Below are positions 19,225 to 28,357 of a stretch of DNA of 64,000 nucleotides, piece after piece; position 1 is the stretch's first letter; each line of letters opens with the position of its first letter. The notes beneath the pieces are model-generated. The model was not told where the DNA came from. It searched no databases and worked only from the letters and a program-made list of their open reading frames with translations. Source of the DNA: Flavobacteriales bacterium. Its GTDB lineage: Bacteria; Bacteroidota; Bacteroidia; UBA10329. Location of the stretch: NCBI GenBank assembly GCA_021739695.1, contig JAIPBM010000015.1:30159-94158 (forward strand). Reading direction: 5' to 3'. The position numbers and the translations under genes were made by a program.

Positions 19225-20367
19225 TTATCCTTTGATGAGATTCTTGGCAATGACCACTTTCTGAATCTCAGACGTGCCTTCGCCAATGGTGCACAGTTTG
19301 CTATCGCGGTAGTATTTCTCGGCAGGAAAATCTTTTGTGAACCCGTATCCACCGAATATCTGCACTGCTTCTGTACTTGAACGCACGCAAACTTCGGACG
19401 CGTAATACTTGGCCATGGCCGATTTTACGGTAACGTTCAATCCGCGGTTTTTCATATCTGCAGCTTGAAGCGTTAGCAATTCAGCGGCTTCATATTCGGT
19501 GTGCATATCGGCCAATTTGAATGCAATGCCTTGAAATTCGGCAATTGGCTTTCCAAATTGCTCGCGCTCTTTGGCGTATTTGGTAGCTGCTTTGGTTGCT
19601 CCTTTGGCAATACCAAGGGAAAGCGCTGCAATAGAGATGCGACCACCATCCAACACTTTCATTGCCTGAATGAATCCATCTCCTTCTTTACCGATCATGT
19701 TGCTTTCGTGCACTCGGCAATCTTGGAAAATGAGCTCAGCGGTTTCGGAAGCACGCATTCCAAGCTTGTTCTCTTTCTTACCAGAAGTAAAACCTGGCGT
19801 TCCTTTCTCAATAGCAAAAGCGGTCATCCCATGAGAATCGCCTTTTGCGCCTGTTCTGGTCATTACAACAGCAATATCGCCAGATATGGCATGTGTGATG
19901 AAGTTCTTCGCTCCATTGATGACCCAATATTCTCCGTCTTTGACAGCTGTGGTGTTCATCCCTCCCGAATCGGAACCAGTGTTGTGCTCTGTCAATCCCC
20001 ATGCACCGATCCATTCGGCAGTGGCAAGTTTTGGCAACCAGCGCTTTTTCTGTTCTTCATTGGCGTGAGCAAGAATGTGCCCTGTGCACAAGGAATTGTG
20101 CGCAGCCATGGAAAGTGCGATGCTTCCGCAAACGCTTCCGATCTCGGTCAATGCGGTGACGTATTCCAAATAGGATAGGCCGGCACCACCGTATTCTTGC
20201 GGAACGAGCATTCCCATCAATCCCAATTCGCCCATTTGCTTGAAAAGCGGCACAGGGAATTCCTGGCTTTCATCCCACTCCATCATTTTTGGGCGGATGT
20301 TCTTCTCTGCAAAATCGCGACACATGTCTGCGATCATCTTCTGGTTCTCGTTCTGTGAAAAATCCAT
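19225..20367 (-). CDS. Acyl-CoA dehydrogenase
   Basis: 380 residues, complete. FAD enzyme that introduces the alpha-beta double bond in acyl-CoA thioesters. The short/branched-chain class signature is clear: GLTEHNTGSD, the DGGRISIAALSLGIAKGA segment, YAKEREQFGKPI, QIFGGYGFTKDFPAEKYYRD and the catalytic base E363 in IGEGTSEIQ. Butyryl-CoA or isovaleryl/2-methylbutyryl-CoA are likely substrates. No ETF or thiolase gene is adjacent, so the exact pathway is open. Confidence 0.95.
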   Translation of the reverse strand: MDFSQNENQKMIADMCRDFAEKNIRPKMMEWDESQEFPVPLFKQMGELGLMGMLVPQEYGGAGLSYLEYVTALTEIGSVCGSIALSMAAHNSLCTGHILAHANEEQKKRWLPKLATAEWIGAWGLTEHNTGSDSGGMNTTAVKDGEYWVINGAKNFITHAISGDIAVVMTRTGAKGDSHGMTAFAIEKGTPGFTSGKKENKLGMRASETAELIFQDCRVHESNMIGKEGDGFIQAMKVLDGGRISIAALSLGIAKGATKAATKYAKEREQFGKPIAEFQGIAFKLADMHTEYEAAELLTLQAADMKNRGLNVTVKSAMAKYYASEVCVRSSTEAVQIFGGYGFTKDFPAEKYYRDSKLCTIGEGTSEIQKVVIAKNLIKG

Positions 20368-20457
20368 ATTGGCTTTTTATTCTCTATTTAAAATATGCTG
20401 ATGCTCAATTAATTCCGCGCTTTGCTACTACTAAATCCCCCGTCTCGTTCCTCGACA

Positions 20458-20474
20458 CCCCCTTTGAAAGGGGG
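20458..20474. repeat. GC-rich palindrome in the apt / acyl-CoA dehydrogenase gap
   Basis: CCCCCTTT-G-AAAGGGGG, a perfect 8-bp inverted repeat preceded by a further CCCCC at 20437-20441. It looks like a dispersed intergenic repeat rather than a gene signal; only one copy is in the window. Confidence 0.45.
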
Positions 20475-20517
20475 AATCGCAACTTGCAGATATTGTGGTA
20501 AAATGAATTCACTCATA

Positions 20518-21045
20518 TCAATAACTGATCAAGCTGACAAAGTTCTCTGAATAGTTATCCAAAGCGTCTTTGCCGTTTAAAAAATCGAGTGCTACAAGGA
20601 AGGCAAACCCTGCCACCTTGCCTTTTTGTTTTTGAATTAGTTCTGCGGCTGCACAGGCAGTTCCGCCTGTGGCCAACAGGTCGTCATGAATCAATACGTT
20701 CCAACCGGGCTGAATGACATCGGTGTGCATTTCTACCGTGGCTGTACCGTACTCCAATTCGTATTGATGCGAGACTGTTTGGTACGGCAGTTTCCCTGCT
20801 TTTCGGACCGGGATGAATGGAATTTTGAGCGCTTGAGCCATCATCATTCCAAAAAAGAAACCGCGGCTTTCAACCCCAACAATTGCATCCACTTTCCAAG
20901 ACTTTACATGAGCGGCCAAGGATTCGGCAATATCGAGACACAGAGTGTGATCGAGCAATATGGGCGTGATGTCTTTGAAGAGTATTCCCGGTTTGGGAAA
21001 ATCAGGGACATCTCGGATGGCTTGCTTTACTCGGGATTGCAGCAT
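20518..21045 (-). CDS. apt: Adenine phosphoribosyltransferase
   Basis: 175 residues, normal length. Salvages adenine to AMP with PRPP. Family start DVPDFPKPGILFKDITPIL, VGVESRGFFFG and the PRPP loop VLIHDDLLATGGTA are present. Its ATG immediately follows the stop of the helix-hairpin-helix gene with no base between, which suggests translational coupling. Confidence 0.97.
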   Translation of the reverse strand: MLQSRVKQAIRDVPDFPKPGILFKDITPILLDHTLCLDIAESLAAHVKSWKVDAIVGVESRGFFFGMMMAQALKIPFIPVRKAGKLPYQTVSHQYELEYGTATVEMHTDVIQPGWNVLIHDDLLATGGTACAAAELIQKQKGKVAGFAFLVALDFLNGKDALDNYSENFVSLISY

Positions 21046-21954
21046 TTAGGGCAGCGTGATATAAGCTGCAATTTTACGATAAGGTTCTCCTTTTAGCAAA
21101 TGGATGTTTTCTAGGTCGGAAATGCTCCTAAAAGCACCATGCTGTTCTCTATAGTTTACAATCGCCTTGGCCTGATTAAGGTTAATGTAGGGATGTTTCA
21201 ATAGTTGCTTTACATCTGCAGTGTTCACATTTATGCGTTCTCGTATTGTGGTGTCAACTGTTACGAAAGCTGAAATCGGATTGAATCTAGCGGTATCCAT
21301 TCCGTAAACTTCCAGCAATTGTTCTTTTGTGATGTAGCCACCAAGTAGCTCGCGGTATTTGACAATCCGTTTAGCATAGGAACTTCCGATGCCGCGAAGT
21401 TTGATCAATTCGTTGGTGTCGGCAGTATTCAGTTCAACAACAACAGGTTCGAATTTGGGCTTCTCCCACTTTGGTCGGTTTTCAAACTCTCTTTTAAATT
21501 CCTTTTCAGGAATTGCTTCAATATTGATGAATGGTGCAAGTTCCTGGTATCGTTCATCGTCAACCACAAACAGTTTCTTGATGTCTTCTGGTTTTTTGAA
21601 GCAGGCTCCTGCGTTTCGATACTTGATGATGGAAGCTGATTGTTTTGGGCTGAAGCCCAAAGCCACCCAACCGGCACTGTCAAGTGTGTTCGGGTCGAAT
21701 TTGAAAAGTTCCTTCTTTTCTGGAAGCCAAGGTTGCGGTGTTTCGTTCTGCTCTACGATTGAATCCGTCTGAATTTGAAACTGAAGGATTGAAGGCCCGT
21801 ACTTCAATTGTATTTCCTGCCAATCGCCTTTCCAAAAAAACCGCTGATACATGTTGAAGGCTATCAGGCCTAGCAACAGCAGCACCAGCACAATAATTGC
21901 ATTGCGCTCTGAGCGATGAAACGTTAGATATTCCTTGAACCAACGGGGTAACAT
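21046..21954 (-). CDS. Membrane-anchored helix-hairpin-helix (ComEA-like) protein
   Basis: 302 residues. One transmembrane segment (about 18-38) after a short cytosolic N-terminus (YLTFHRSERNAIIV), then three helix-hairpin-helix units: FDPNTLDSAGWVALGFSPKQ, VELNTADTNELIKLRGIGSSYA and INVNTADVKQLLKHPYINLNQA. HhH units of this kind bind DNA non-specifically; ComEA serves DNA uptake, but Bacteroidota proteins of this layout have no proven role. Directly coupled to apt. Confidence 0.85.
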   Translation of the reverse strand: MLPRWFKEYLTFHRSERNAIIVLVLLLLGLIAFNMYQRFFWKGDWQEIQLKYGPSILQFQIQTDSIVEQNETPQPWLPEKKELFKFDPNTLDSAGWVALGFSPKQSASIIKYRNAGACFKKPEDIKKLFVVDDERYQELAPFINIEAIPEKEFKREFENRPKWEKPKFEPVVVELNTADTNELIKLRGIGSSYAKRIVKYRELLGGYITKEQLLEVYGMDTARFNPISAFVTVDTTIRERINVNTADVKQLLKHPYINLNQAKAIVNYREQHGAFRSISDLENIHLLKGEPYRKIAAYITLP

Positions 21955-22023
21955 TCCTCTTGATCTTGAAAACCAAGAAGAAAATTAATAATCATAAACT
22001 GAAAATCCAACAAAGTGATATGA

Positions 22024-23616
22024 TCACTTTCCTTTTATCGCCTCCAAGTATCTGGCGAGTTCTTCCTTTACGTAAGGTGTGAGGATGAAGAGTCCGATCA
22101 TGTTAGGTACCATCATGGCAAAGATCATGGCATCGGAAAAATCGAGTACGGAGCCCATTTTGGATGCGGCACCGACCACTACGAACAGACAGAAGAGCAC
22201 TTTATAGATGACCTCGTTTCGGTGCGACTTTCCGAAGAGGAAGGTCCATGATTGCATTCCGTAATAGGACCAAGAGATCATGGTAGAGAAGGCGAAGAGC
22301 ACAACTGCTATGGTAAGAACGATGGAGAAATGCGGTATGGCACTTTCGAAGATGTGATTTGTGAGACCGACACCTGAAAGTGTTCCTACGCCTTCGATAA
22401 CGGCATTGCCTCCTGCATCGCCATAGGCAAAAAGACCTTCTACGTTATAAATAACGATAACGAGGGCAGTCATGGTGCAGATGACCACGGTATCGATGAA
22501 TGGTTCGAGGAGTGCAACGATTCCTTCGGAGGCTGCATGTTTTGTTTTGACCGCGGAGTGAGCGATGGCTGCAGACCCGATTCCTGCCTCGTTTGAAAAC
22601 GCTGCTCTACGGAAGCCTTGAATGAGTACACCAATAGCTCCGCCTGCGATGCCTGCACCTGTGAATGCTCCGTTAAAAATGGCGGCAAAGGCTGCTGGGA
22701 TATGCTCGGCATTCATGAAAATGATGATGAGCGCAGCACCCACGTAAATGACTGCCATGAAAGGAACGATCTTCTCAGTAACAGATGCTATTCGTTGAAT
22801 TCCACCAAGAATGACCACGCCAACTAGGAGCGAAAGGATAATTCCGAAAACGGTGCCACCGTAAGCAGATTGAATTCCTGCTGAAGTGAGGAAAATCTCT
22901 GCTGCTTGATTGGCTTGGAACATGTTTCCTCCTCCGAACGAACCACCCACGCACATGATGGCAAATATCACGGCTAAGGCTTTTCCGAGACCTGTCATGT
23001 TCTTAGCGGAAAGGCCTTTAGAAAGGTAATACATTGGGCCGCCATAGACGCGTCCATTGGCATCTATCTCTCGGAAGCGAACACCCAAGGTACACTCCAC
23101 AAACTTGGAAGACATTCCGAGCAGTCCGGCAAAGATCATCCAAAACGTGGCTCCTGGCCCGCCAATGGCAATGGCCACTGCTACACCTGCAATATTGCCC
23201 AATCCGACAGTGGCAGATAATGCTGCAGTAAGTGCCTGAAAGTGATTGACCTCGCCATCGGCACCTTCGATACGAATCGTGTCAGGTTCGTTACCATCGA
23301 CAATGTTCAGGTCCGAAGGCATTTCCTCTACATGCTCGTATTTTCCACGAACGGTGTTTATTGCTATCCCGAAAAGGCGCAGCCCTGGAAACTTGAAAAT
23401 GACCGTAAAATATAGGGCTCCCAAAATGAGGGGAAATAGCACCCAAAAAACCTTAATGTCTTCTGTGAATGGAATCTGATAGAATATGAGCCCAACAAAC
23501 CAGCCTGTTGCCTGACCGAAATAGTGATCGATCTTCTGATCCAATCCCATTGCTTCTTGGGCAAAGGTGAACATAGGCATTAGAGTGGCTGTGAATAGTG
23601 CTAAAAGCTGCTTCAT
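22024..23616 (-). CDS. Sodium:alanine/glycine symporter (AGCS family)
   Basis: 530 residues from the ATG at 23616 (MKQLLALFTATLMPMFTFAQ); an upstream ATG at 23718 would add 34 residues that do not look like the family. AGCS signatures are visible: ALSATVGLGNIAGVAVAIAIGGPGA, FVECTLGVRFR, GGPMYYLS and NEAGIGSAAIAHSAVKT. About eleven membrane segments. It imports alanine or glycine with sodium. No partner genes adjacent. Confidence 0.94.
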   Translation of the reverse strand: MKQLLALFTATLMPMFTFAQEAMGLDQKIDHYFGQATGWFVGLIFYQIPFTEDIKVFWVLFPLILGALYFTVIFKFPGLRLFGIAINTVRGKYEHVEEMPSDLNIVDGNEPDTIRIEGADGEVNHFQALTAALSATVGLGNIAGVAVAIAIGGPGATFWMIFAGLLGMSSKFVECTLGVRFREIDANGRVYGGPMYYLSKGLSAKNMTGLGKALAVIFAIMCVGGSFGGGNMFQANQAAEIFLTSAGIQSAYGGTVFGIILSLLVGVVILGGIQRIASVTEKIVPFMAVIYVGAALIIIFMNAEHIPAAFAAIFNGAFTGAGIAGGAIGVLIQGFRRAAFSNEAGIGSAAIAHSAVKTKHAASEGIVALLEPFIDTVVICTMTALVIVIYNVEGLFAYGDAGGNAVIEGVGTLSGVGLTNHIFESAIPHFSIVLTIAVVLFAFSTMISWSYYGMQSWTFLFGKSHRNEVIYKVLFCLFVVVGAASKMGSVLDFSDAMIFAMMVPNMIGLFILTPYVKEELARYLEAIKGK

Positions 23617-23769
23617 ATATCTGAGGTTAACATTGAATGAATAGATGGTTAAGAACAAAAGTCTAAAAAAGGACGAGATGGGCAAGAGAATCTTGCGTGA
23701 AGTTTCGATATATCGCATGCATCGGGCCTAAGGCTCAAAGACAATCGATCATGAAAAAATGAAAATTGA

Positions 23770-24078
23770 CTATGCGCGTTTCTTCTTGAACCACGCCATT
23801 ATCTGTTTGCGATAAAAGGCGTAGAAGAAAATGGCTGCCATGATATATGGCATGAACATGAGATAAACAATGGCATTATTCAAGCCATTACCTACAGTGA
23901 ATGAATCATCACTCAATTGATTTGACTCCGTAGTTGCACGACACATGCTGCATTGCGCTTCTGCCAATTCCGGAAGAAAAATGGCCAACACGAAAACCGC
24001 CACAAACATCATTGCCAAGCAATTCCATCTATTGGATCTAGATGTATTCGTGTTTGCTATTTGACCTATAATCTTCAC
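23770..24078 (-). CDS. Small membrane protein with CSMC motif in COX cluster
   Basis: 102 residues if the GTG at 24078 is used; that start follows the ctaM stop with no gap. An internal ATG at 24012 would give a shorter form starting at the first hydrophobic stretch. Two hydrophobic segments (about 22-42 and 66-90) flank an exported loop with CSMC and RATTESN. The CxxC next to cytochrome oxidase assembly genes suggests metal or thiol chemistry, but no function is known to me. Similar small proteins sit in COX clusters of related bacteria. Confidence 0.7.
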   Translation of the reverse strand: MKIIGQIANTNTSRSNRWNCLAMMFVAVFVLAIFLPELAEAQCSMCRATTESNQLSDDSFTVGNGLNNAIVYLMFMPYIMAAIFFYAFYRKQIMAWFKKKRA

Positions 24079-24603
24079 TTAAAACTCGTAGTAAGGCGAA
24101 ATCATCAGATAAACCACCACCCCAGTTACTGTTACATACAGCCAAACTGGGAACGTGAATTTAGATACTTTTCGGTGACGCTCTACTTTTCCGGTGAGGC
24201 CCAAATAGAAGGAAACCAACACCATTGGGAGCACAATTGCAGCCAGCAAGATGTGCGTTAAAAGTATGAACAGATAAAGCGGTCGAATTGGATTATCAAT
24301 GGGGAATTTGGTTTCAACACCGAAAGAATGAAAGATGATATATGACACCAAAAACAGGCTGGACAGCACAAACGTGGTAATGTTGAGACTCTTGTGCAAG
24401 GCTATTTTCTTGTTCTTAATGGCCATGAGTGATGTGATCAACAGTACAGAACACGCACCATTTATTGTTGCATTCAACAAGGGAAGATATTTGGCCCATT
24501 CGGGAATAAAATCCTGCTTTGGTAATGAGTAGAGCACTACTACGACACCAAAAACCACTACTGAGAGTGCCATTATCAGTTGAAAAACCTTCTTGTCGTT
24601 CAT
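24079..24603 (-). CDS. DUF420 / CtaM-like membrane protein
   Basis: 174 residues, five hydrophobic segments. The family pattern LNATINGACSVLLI, HKSLN, YIIFHSFG and the ILLTHILLA segment is present, with conserved His residues that may bind heme or copper. In Staphylococcus the DUF420 protein CtaM is needed for maturation of a heme-copper oxidase; the setting here between SCO1 and COX genes agrees with an assembly role. Confidence 0.88.
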   Translation of the reverse strand: MNDKKVFQLIMALSVVVFGVVVVLYSLPKQDFIPEWAKYLPLLNATINGACSVLLITSLMAIKNKKIALHKSLNITTFVLSSLFLVSYIIFHSFGVETKFPIDNPIRPLYLFILLTHILLAAIVLPMVLVSFYLGLTGKVERHRKVSKFTFPVWLYVTVTGVVVYLMISPYYEF

Positions 24604-24688
24604 TCTTGTTCTTTTCAGTCAAACTCAGCAACCAATTGCGAAAGGGAATGTTCAGTCTTCCACCAAGATTCCAGCATTCTGAGAATGC

Positions 24689-25405
24689 TTATTCAGCTGC
24701 TTCCGGTTTCTTGTTCTTCTTAAGCTCTAGGTTGTACTCTGCAATCAAGACCTTGATGTCATCGATCAGGTCGCGCATTTGATGTGCGTCCGTTCCATCG
24801 TAAACTCCGATGATGTTCCCGTTGTCATCTTCCCGCGAGCGAAGATGTCCTTCCTTATCTACCAGAATGAAATATTCGGTGTGTAGAAATCCGCCTTTGG
24901 CTAAGCTGTCTTCCATTGCGCTAGAGAGGTAATCGTAGGCTACAGCATACAATGAATCTTTTTCTCCCGTAAGAAAGTGCCAATCCTGACTGTTTATTTT
25001 TCGATCGTCCGCGTATTGCTTTAGAATAGCTGGCGTATCATGCTTTGGGTCTACCGTATGCGATAAGATCAAAAACTCATCGTAGTGCGCAAACCGATCA
25101 TTGATCTTCATGAGATTGGCCGTCATGATCGGACAAATGGTAGGACATGAAGTGAAAAAGAAATCTACCAAGTAGATCTTTCCTTCAACATCTTTATTGG
25201 TAATTGTATCTCCTTCTTGATCGATGAATGAGAATTTTGGAGCAGAACGCTGTACGGTTTCTCCATCGACATTGGTATACGTTATAAAAGGAAGGTGAGC
25301 AAAATTGTGCTCACCTTTCACAAAGAATAAGTATAAAATGGTAGGAAGAAAAAGTATCGCAAAAAGTATGATGTACTTTTTGGCACCTGTTTCACCTTTC
25401 ATCAA
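24689..25405 (-). CDS. SCO1/SenC copper chaperone
   Basis: 238 residues. One N-terminal membrane anchor (about 11-29) and a periplasmic thioredoxin-like domain. The copper ligands C87 and C91 (TSCPTICP) and H175 (FLHTEYF) are all present. It delivers copper to the CuA site of cytochrome oxidase subunit II. Its ATG overlaps the stop of the COX IV gene by four bases (ATGA), a sign of coupling. Confidence 0.95.
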   Translation of the reverse strand: MMKGETGAKKYIILFAILFLPTILYLFFVKGEHNFAHLPFITYTNVDGETVQRSAPKFSFIDQEGDTITNKDVEGKIYLVDFFFTSCPTICPIMTANLMKINDRFAHYDEFLILSHTVDPKHDTPAILKQYADDRKINSQDWHFLTGEKDSLYAVAYDYLSSAMEDSLAKGGFLHTEYFILVDKEGHLRSREDDNGNIIGVYDGTDAHQMRDLIDDIKVLIAEYNLELKKNKKPEAAE

Positions 25406-25785
25406 AAGCCGAAATAGTTTTCGAGTACTGGACGAACTCCTCCGTTGTAAACTCCTTCCGTTAGGCCAATAAAGATGAGATATCCGATTAGAACGAAGTA
25501 TGGAAGCAACACTACTGCTTGGAAACTTTTCTTTTCGTCTCCCAAGTGCATGAAGATCATCACAATGTAGCCGGCCTTCACCAAGGTCAGCGTAATGAAT
25601 GTGTATTTAAGAATAGCGGTCATCGATTCATCTCTCGACCACATCATTCCCATTGCTACTTCAATGATGGTTACTATTGACAACAATGCCAGTACCATCA
25701 TGAATTTTTTGCGCATTTTCTTGCCTTCCTCCTCGCTGTGGTGAGTGTCTAGGCTGTATTCGTAAATGTCGTCTCTTGCGTCCAT
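25402..25785 (-). CDS. Cytochrome c oxidase subunit IV family protein
   Basis: 127 residues with three membrane spans and a charged N-terminus rich in Asp, Glu, His and Lys. The pattern KKFMMVLALLSIVTIIEV, LTLVKAGYIVMIFMHLGDEKK is that of prokaryotic COX IV proteins. It supports oxidase stability. Between subunit III and SCO1. Confidence 0.9.
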   Translation of the reverse strand: MDARDDIYEYSLDTHHSEEEGKKMRKKFMMVLALLSIVTIIEVAMGMMWSRDESMTAILKYTFITLTLVKAGYIVMIFMHLGDEKKSFQAVVLLPYFVLIGYLIFIGLTEGVYNGGVRPVLENYFGF

Positions 25786-25807
25786 TGCTGTCTATTGAGC
25801 TGATTTA

Positions 25808-26668
25808 TCAGAGTAGGTAAAAGAATGTGAAAACGAAGACCCATACAAGGTCTACAAAGTGCCAGTACAATCCAGACTTCTCAACCATTTCGTAGTGGCC
25901 GGTCTTTTCAAATTTGCCATCTACCACCATTAGGAAGATGATGAAATTGATGACCACACCCGAGAATACGTGGAAACCGTGGAAACCTGTAATGAAGAAG
26001 AAGAAATCGGCAAACAACGGTATGCCATATTCATTGTGTCTCAAATTTGCTCCATGAATATGAGTAGCTGTAGCAAGCATTCCTTCGGCTTCTTTCCCAG
26101 AAACTTCTTTAAAACCAACATGTCCGTTATCAGGAACAACAAAAACACCTTCTGCCATTACGTGTGTATGTGGGTCAATCTTGTAGCGCATAACCGTAAC
26201 GCCATCTTCCAACAAATAGGCTCCGTGCTCCGTTCCATGAATGAAGTGATACCATTCCCAAGCTTGCGAACCAACGAAAACCAGACCGCCAACGATGGTC
26301 AGCACCATCCAGAATTGAACTGATTTCTTCTTCATTCTGTGTCCGGCCTCTACAGCCAATACCATTGTAACAGAAGACGCGATCAGCACAAATGTCATGA
26401 AAGCCACATATGCCAACTCAATATGTCCATCGTACATTGGAAAGTGTGTGAACACATCGCCAGCTGTTGGCCAAATGTCATCGTACTTGTGGCGCATGTA
26501 ACCATACGCTGTAAGTAGTCCTGAAAAGGTGAAAGCATCGGAGATGAGGAAGAACCACATCATCATTTTTCCGTAGCTGATCTTGTAAGGTGAGGTTCCT
26601 CCGCCCCACGGAGATGCGCTGTGATCGCTGTGCGATGGAGCGGCTGTTTGACTAACGTGTCCTGACAT
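25808..26668 (-). CDS. Cytochrome c oxidase subunit III
   Basis: 286 residues. Conserved elements: MMMWFFLISDAFTFSGLL, GSQAWEWYHFI, ITGFHGFHVFSG and the C-terminal SGLYWHFVDLVWVFVF. A roughly 50-residue insert between two membrane spans (about 135-190) is larger than usual. It belongs to the heme-copper oxidase complex, though subunits I and II are not in the window. Confidence 0.93.
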   Translation of the reverse strand: MSGHVSQTAAPSHSDHSASPWGGGTSPYKISYGKMMMWFFLISDAFTFSGLLTAYGYMRHKYDDIWPTAGDVFTHFPMYDGHIELAYVAFMTFVLIASSVTMVLAVEAGHRMKKKSVQFWMVLTIVGGLVFVGSQAWEWYHFIHGTEHGAYLLEDGVTVMRYKIDPHTHVMAEGVFVVPDNGHVGFKEVSGKEAEGMLATATHIHGANLRHNEYGIPLFADFFFFITGFHGFHVFSGVVINFIIFLMVVDGKFEKTGHYEMVEKSGLYWHFVDLVWVFVFTFFYLL

Positions 26669-26713
26669 TATTTAGACTGATTATAAAGACCTGATTTTAA
26701 AGTCGCTGCAATT

Positions 26714-27427
26714 TTAACGAATTAATAGTAAAAACAAGAAGAGGTAAACCCACAGGATATCAAGAAAATGCCAATAGATTGATCCTAGTTCTAGTGGAAG
26801 CACATTTTGCTGCGTAATTTTTCCCGAAAACGCCTTCATTAATAAGATGATCAACCAGATAATTCCTCCCAAAAGGTGAACTATATGAAGTCCCGAAAGG
26901 ATATAAAGGAATGATGCACTGACGTTAAAGGTCTCATTGATGCGTTCATTAATAGGTTCGGAATAGGAAATGTCGCCTGGTTTGTAGAAATTTCCTTGAT
27001 CGTAAAGCACCGGCTCTCCTTTCATCAAAATGATGTAGTCTTGGCCATACTCGCCTTGCAGGTTGCCTAGGTTACCGAGAAAAAACTTCCCTTCAGATCG
27101 AAGTTCGCTCCAACCCAAGTATTGAGTTCCAGTGAACCCAAGTCCCAAAATAAAAGTGAGCGCCAACCAAAGCTTCAAGCCTGAAACGTTTCCTGCAACA
27201 ATACTTTGCTTTGCAAGAAAAATGGTGATACTACTAACAACAAGAAGAAGCGTGCTGTAAGTGAACATCTGTGGCAACTTGTCCTGAACCCAGAAATGAT
27301 CTGCCTGAAGCACAATATATGCGCTAGTGAAAGCGGCAAAGAACATGGCAATGCTTGCCACGCCCAACCAAACCAACATACGTTTGGCTCTATTTGCTCC
27401 TGGCTCTTGGTTTGAATTTGTTTCCAT
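26714..27427 (-). CDS. Second cytochrome c oxidase subunit III-like protein
   Basis: 237 residues from the ATG at 27427 (METNSNQEPGANRAKR); an earlier in-frame ATG at 27463 would overlap cyoE by 35 bases and is less likely. Membrane spans and the C-terminal SIYWHFLDILWVYLF match subunit III, with ILSGLHIVHLLGG replacing the GFHGFHV of the neighbour. Tandem subunit III genes of this kind are usual in Bacteroidota. The start lies one base after the cyoE stop. Confidence 0.92.
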   Translation of the reverse strand: METNSNQEPGANRAKRMLVWLGVASIAMFFAAFTSAYIVLQADHFWVQDKLPQMFTYSTLLLVVSSITIFLAKQSIVAGNVSGLKLWLALTFILGLGFTGTQYLGWSELRSEGKFFLGNLGNLQGEYGQDYIILMKGEPVLYDQGNFYKPGDISYSEPINERINETFNVSASFLYILSGLHIVHLLGGIIWLIILLMKAFSGKITQQNVLPLELGSIYWHFLDILWVYLFLFLLLIR

Positions 27428-27428
27428 T

Positions 27429-28334
27429 TCAGATCTTATCAATAAGGTATGCAAGCTGAACAACAGGTAAATAAACGAACGAACCGAACATCAGTTTCTT
27501 GGCATCATCAGCCGATAACGATCGGTATAGATTGAACGCTTGGATGGTAAAAATGACCCCAGCTACGATGGCAACCGCACCTGAAACGAGTCCAGTGAAC
27601 CCGAAAAACACAGGAAGCAAACTTACTGGGACGAGGCCGATAGTGTAAACCAAAATCTGAAATGCTGTTCCCTTATCTCTTCCACCGGCAGAAGGCAACA
27701 TCTTAAAACCTGCTTTCAGATAATCATCATTCACCCGCCAAGCAATGGCCCAAAAATGTGGGAACTGCCAAATGAACTGAACAGCAAACATAAGCAGCGA
27801 TATCAATGTTATTTTTCCGAATCCATCTGTGGCAGCAACGCAGCCTAACATGGGCGGGATAGAACCCGGAAAAGCACCTACAAACACGGCAAATGGTGTT
27901 TTCCGTTTCATTGGCGTATAAACTACTACGTAGAGGATCAAAGCAAGAAACCCAAGAATTCCGCACATCGGATTGATAAGATAGCCAAGAATGCCAATAC
28001 CCAGAGAGCCCAAGAGCGATGCAAGGATCAATGCTTCAGTAACGCTCATTTTTGAGGTTGGAAGCGGACGGTTTTTGGTCCGATCCATCAAGGCGTCCAA
28101 ATCGCGTTCTATGATCTCATTGAAGCCGTTTGACGCTCCTGTTAGGAGTGTTCCTCCAACAATCAGCGCGGCCATGATGCTCAAATTGAACTCATCGGCA
28201 GCCAATCCATAGCATATTACGGAAGACAGTACTACCAGTGAAGCCAATCGGAGCTTGAGAAACTCCGAATAATCTTTGATCTTTCCCATGAATGTGACAC
28301 CCGTTTGGGTAGTTGTCAATTCTTCCGTGGTCAA
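27429..28334 (-). CDS. cyoE: Protoheme IX farnesyltransferase (heme O synthase)
   Basis: 301 residues with about nine membrane spans, UbiA superfamily. The prenyl-diphosphate site (residues 69-90) carries D78, D80, D84 and RTKNRPLP; the second polar loop is YTPMKRKTPFAVFVGAFPGS. It farnesylates heme b to heme O for the oxidase. First gene of the COX set, 23 bases after infB, so it may be cotranscribed with rimP-nusA-infB. Confidence 0.96.
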   Translation of the reverse strand: MTTEELTTTQTGVTFMGKIKDYSEFLKLRLASLVVLSSVICYGLAADEFNLSIMAALIVGGTLLTGASNGFNEIIERDLDALMDRTKNRPLPTSKMSVTEALILASLLGSLGIGILGYLINPMCGILGFLALILYVVVYTPMKRKTPFAVFVGAFPGSIPPMLGCVAATDGFGKITLISLLMFAVQFIWQFPHFWAIAWRVNDDYLKAGFKMLPSAGGRDKGTAFQILVYTIGLVPVSLLPVFFGFTGLVSGAVAIVAGVIFTIQAFNLYRSLSADDAKKLMFGSFVYLPVVQLAYLIDKI

Positions 28335-28357
28335 TTTATACTACTGTTTATCGGCAA

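Noticed and set aside
22024..23718. Longer start of the symporter at 23718
   Set aside because: The added 34 residues are not family-like; the ATG at 23616 opens with a normal hydrophobic N-terminus.
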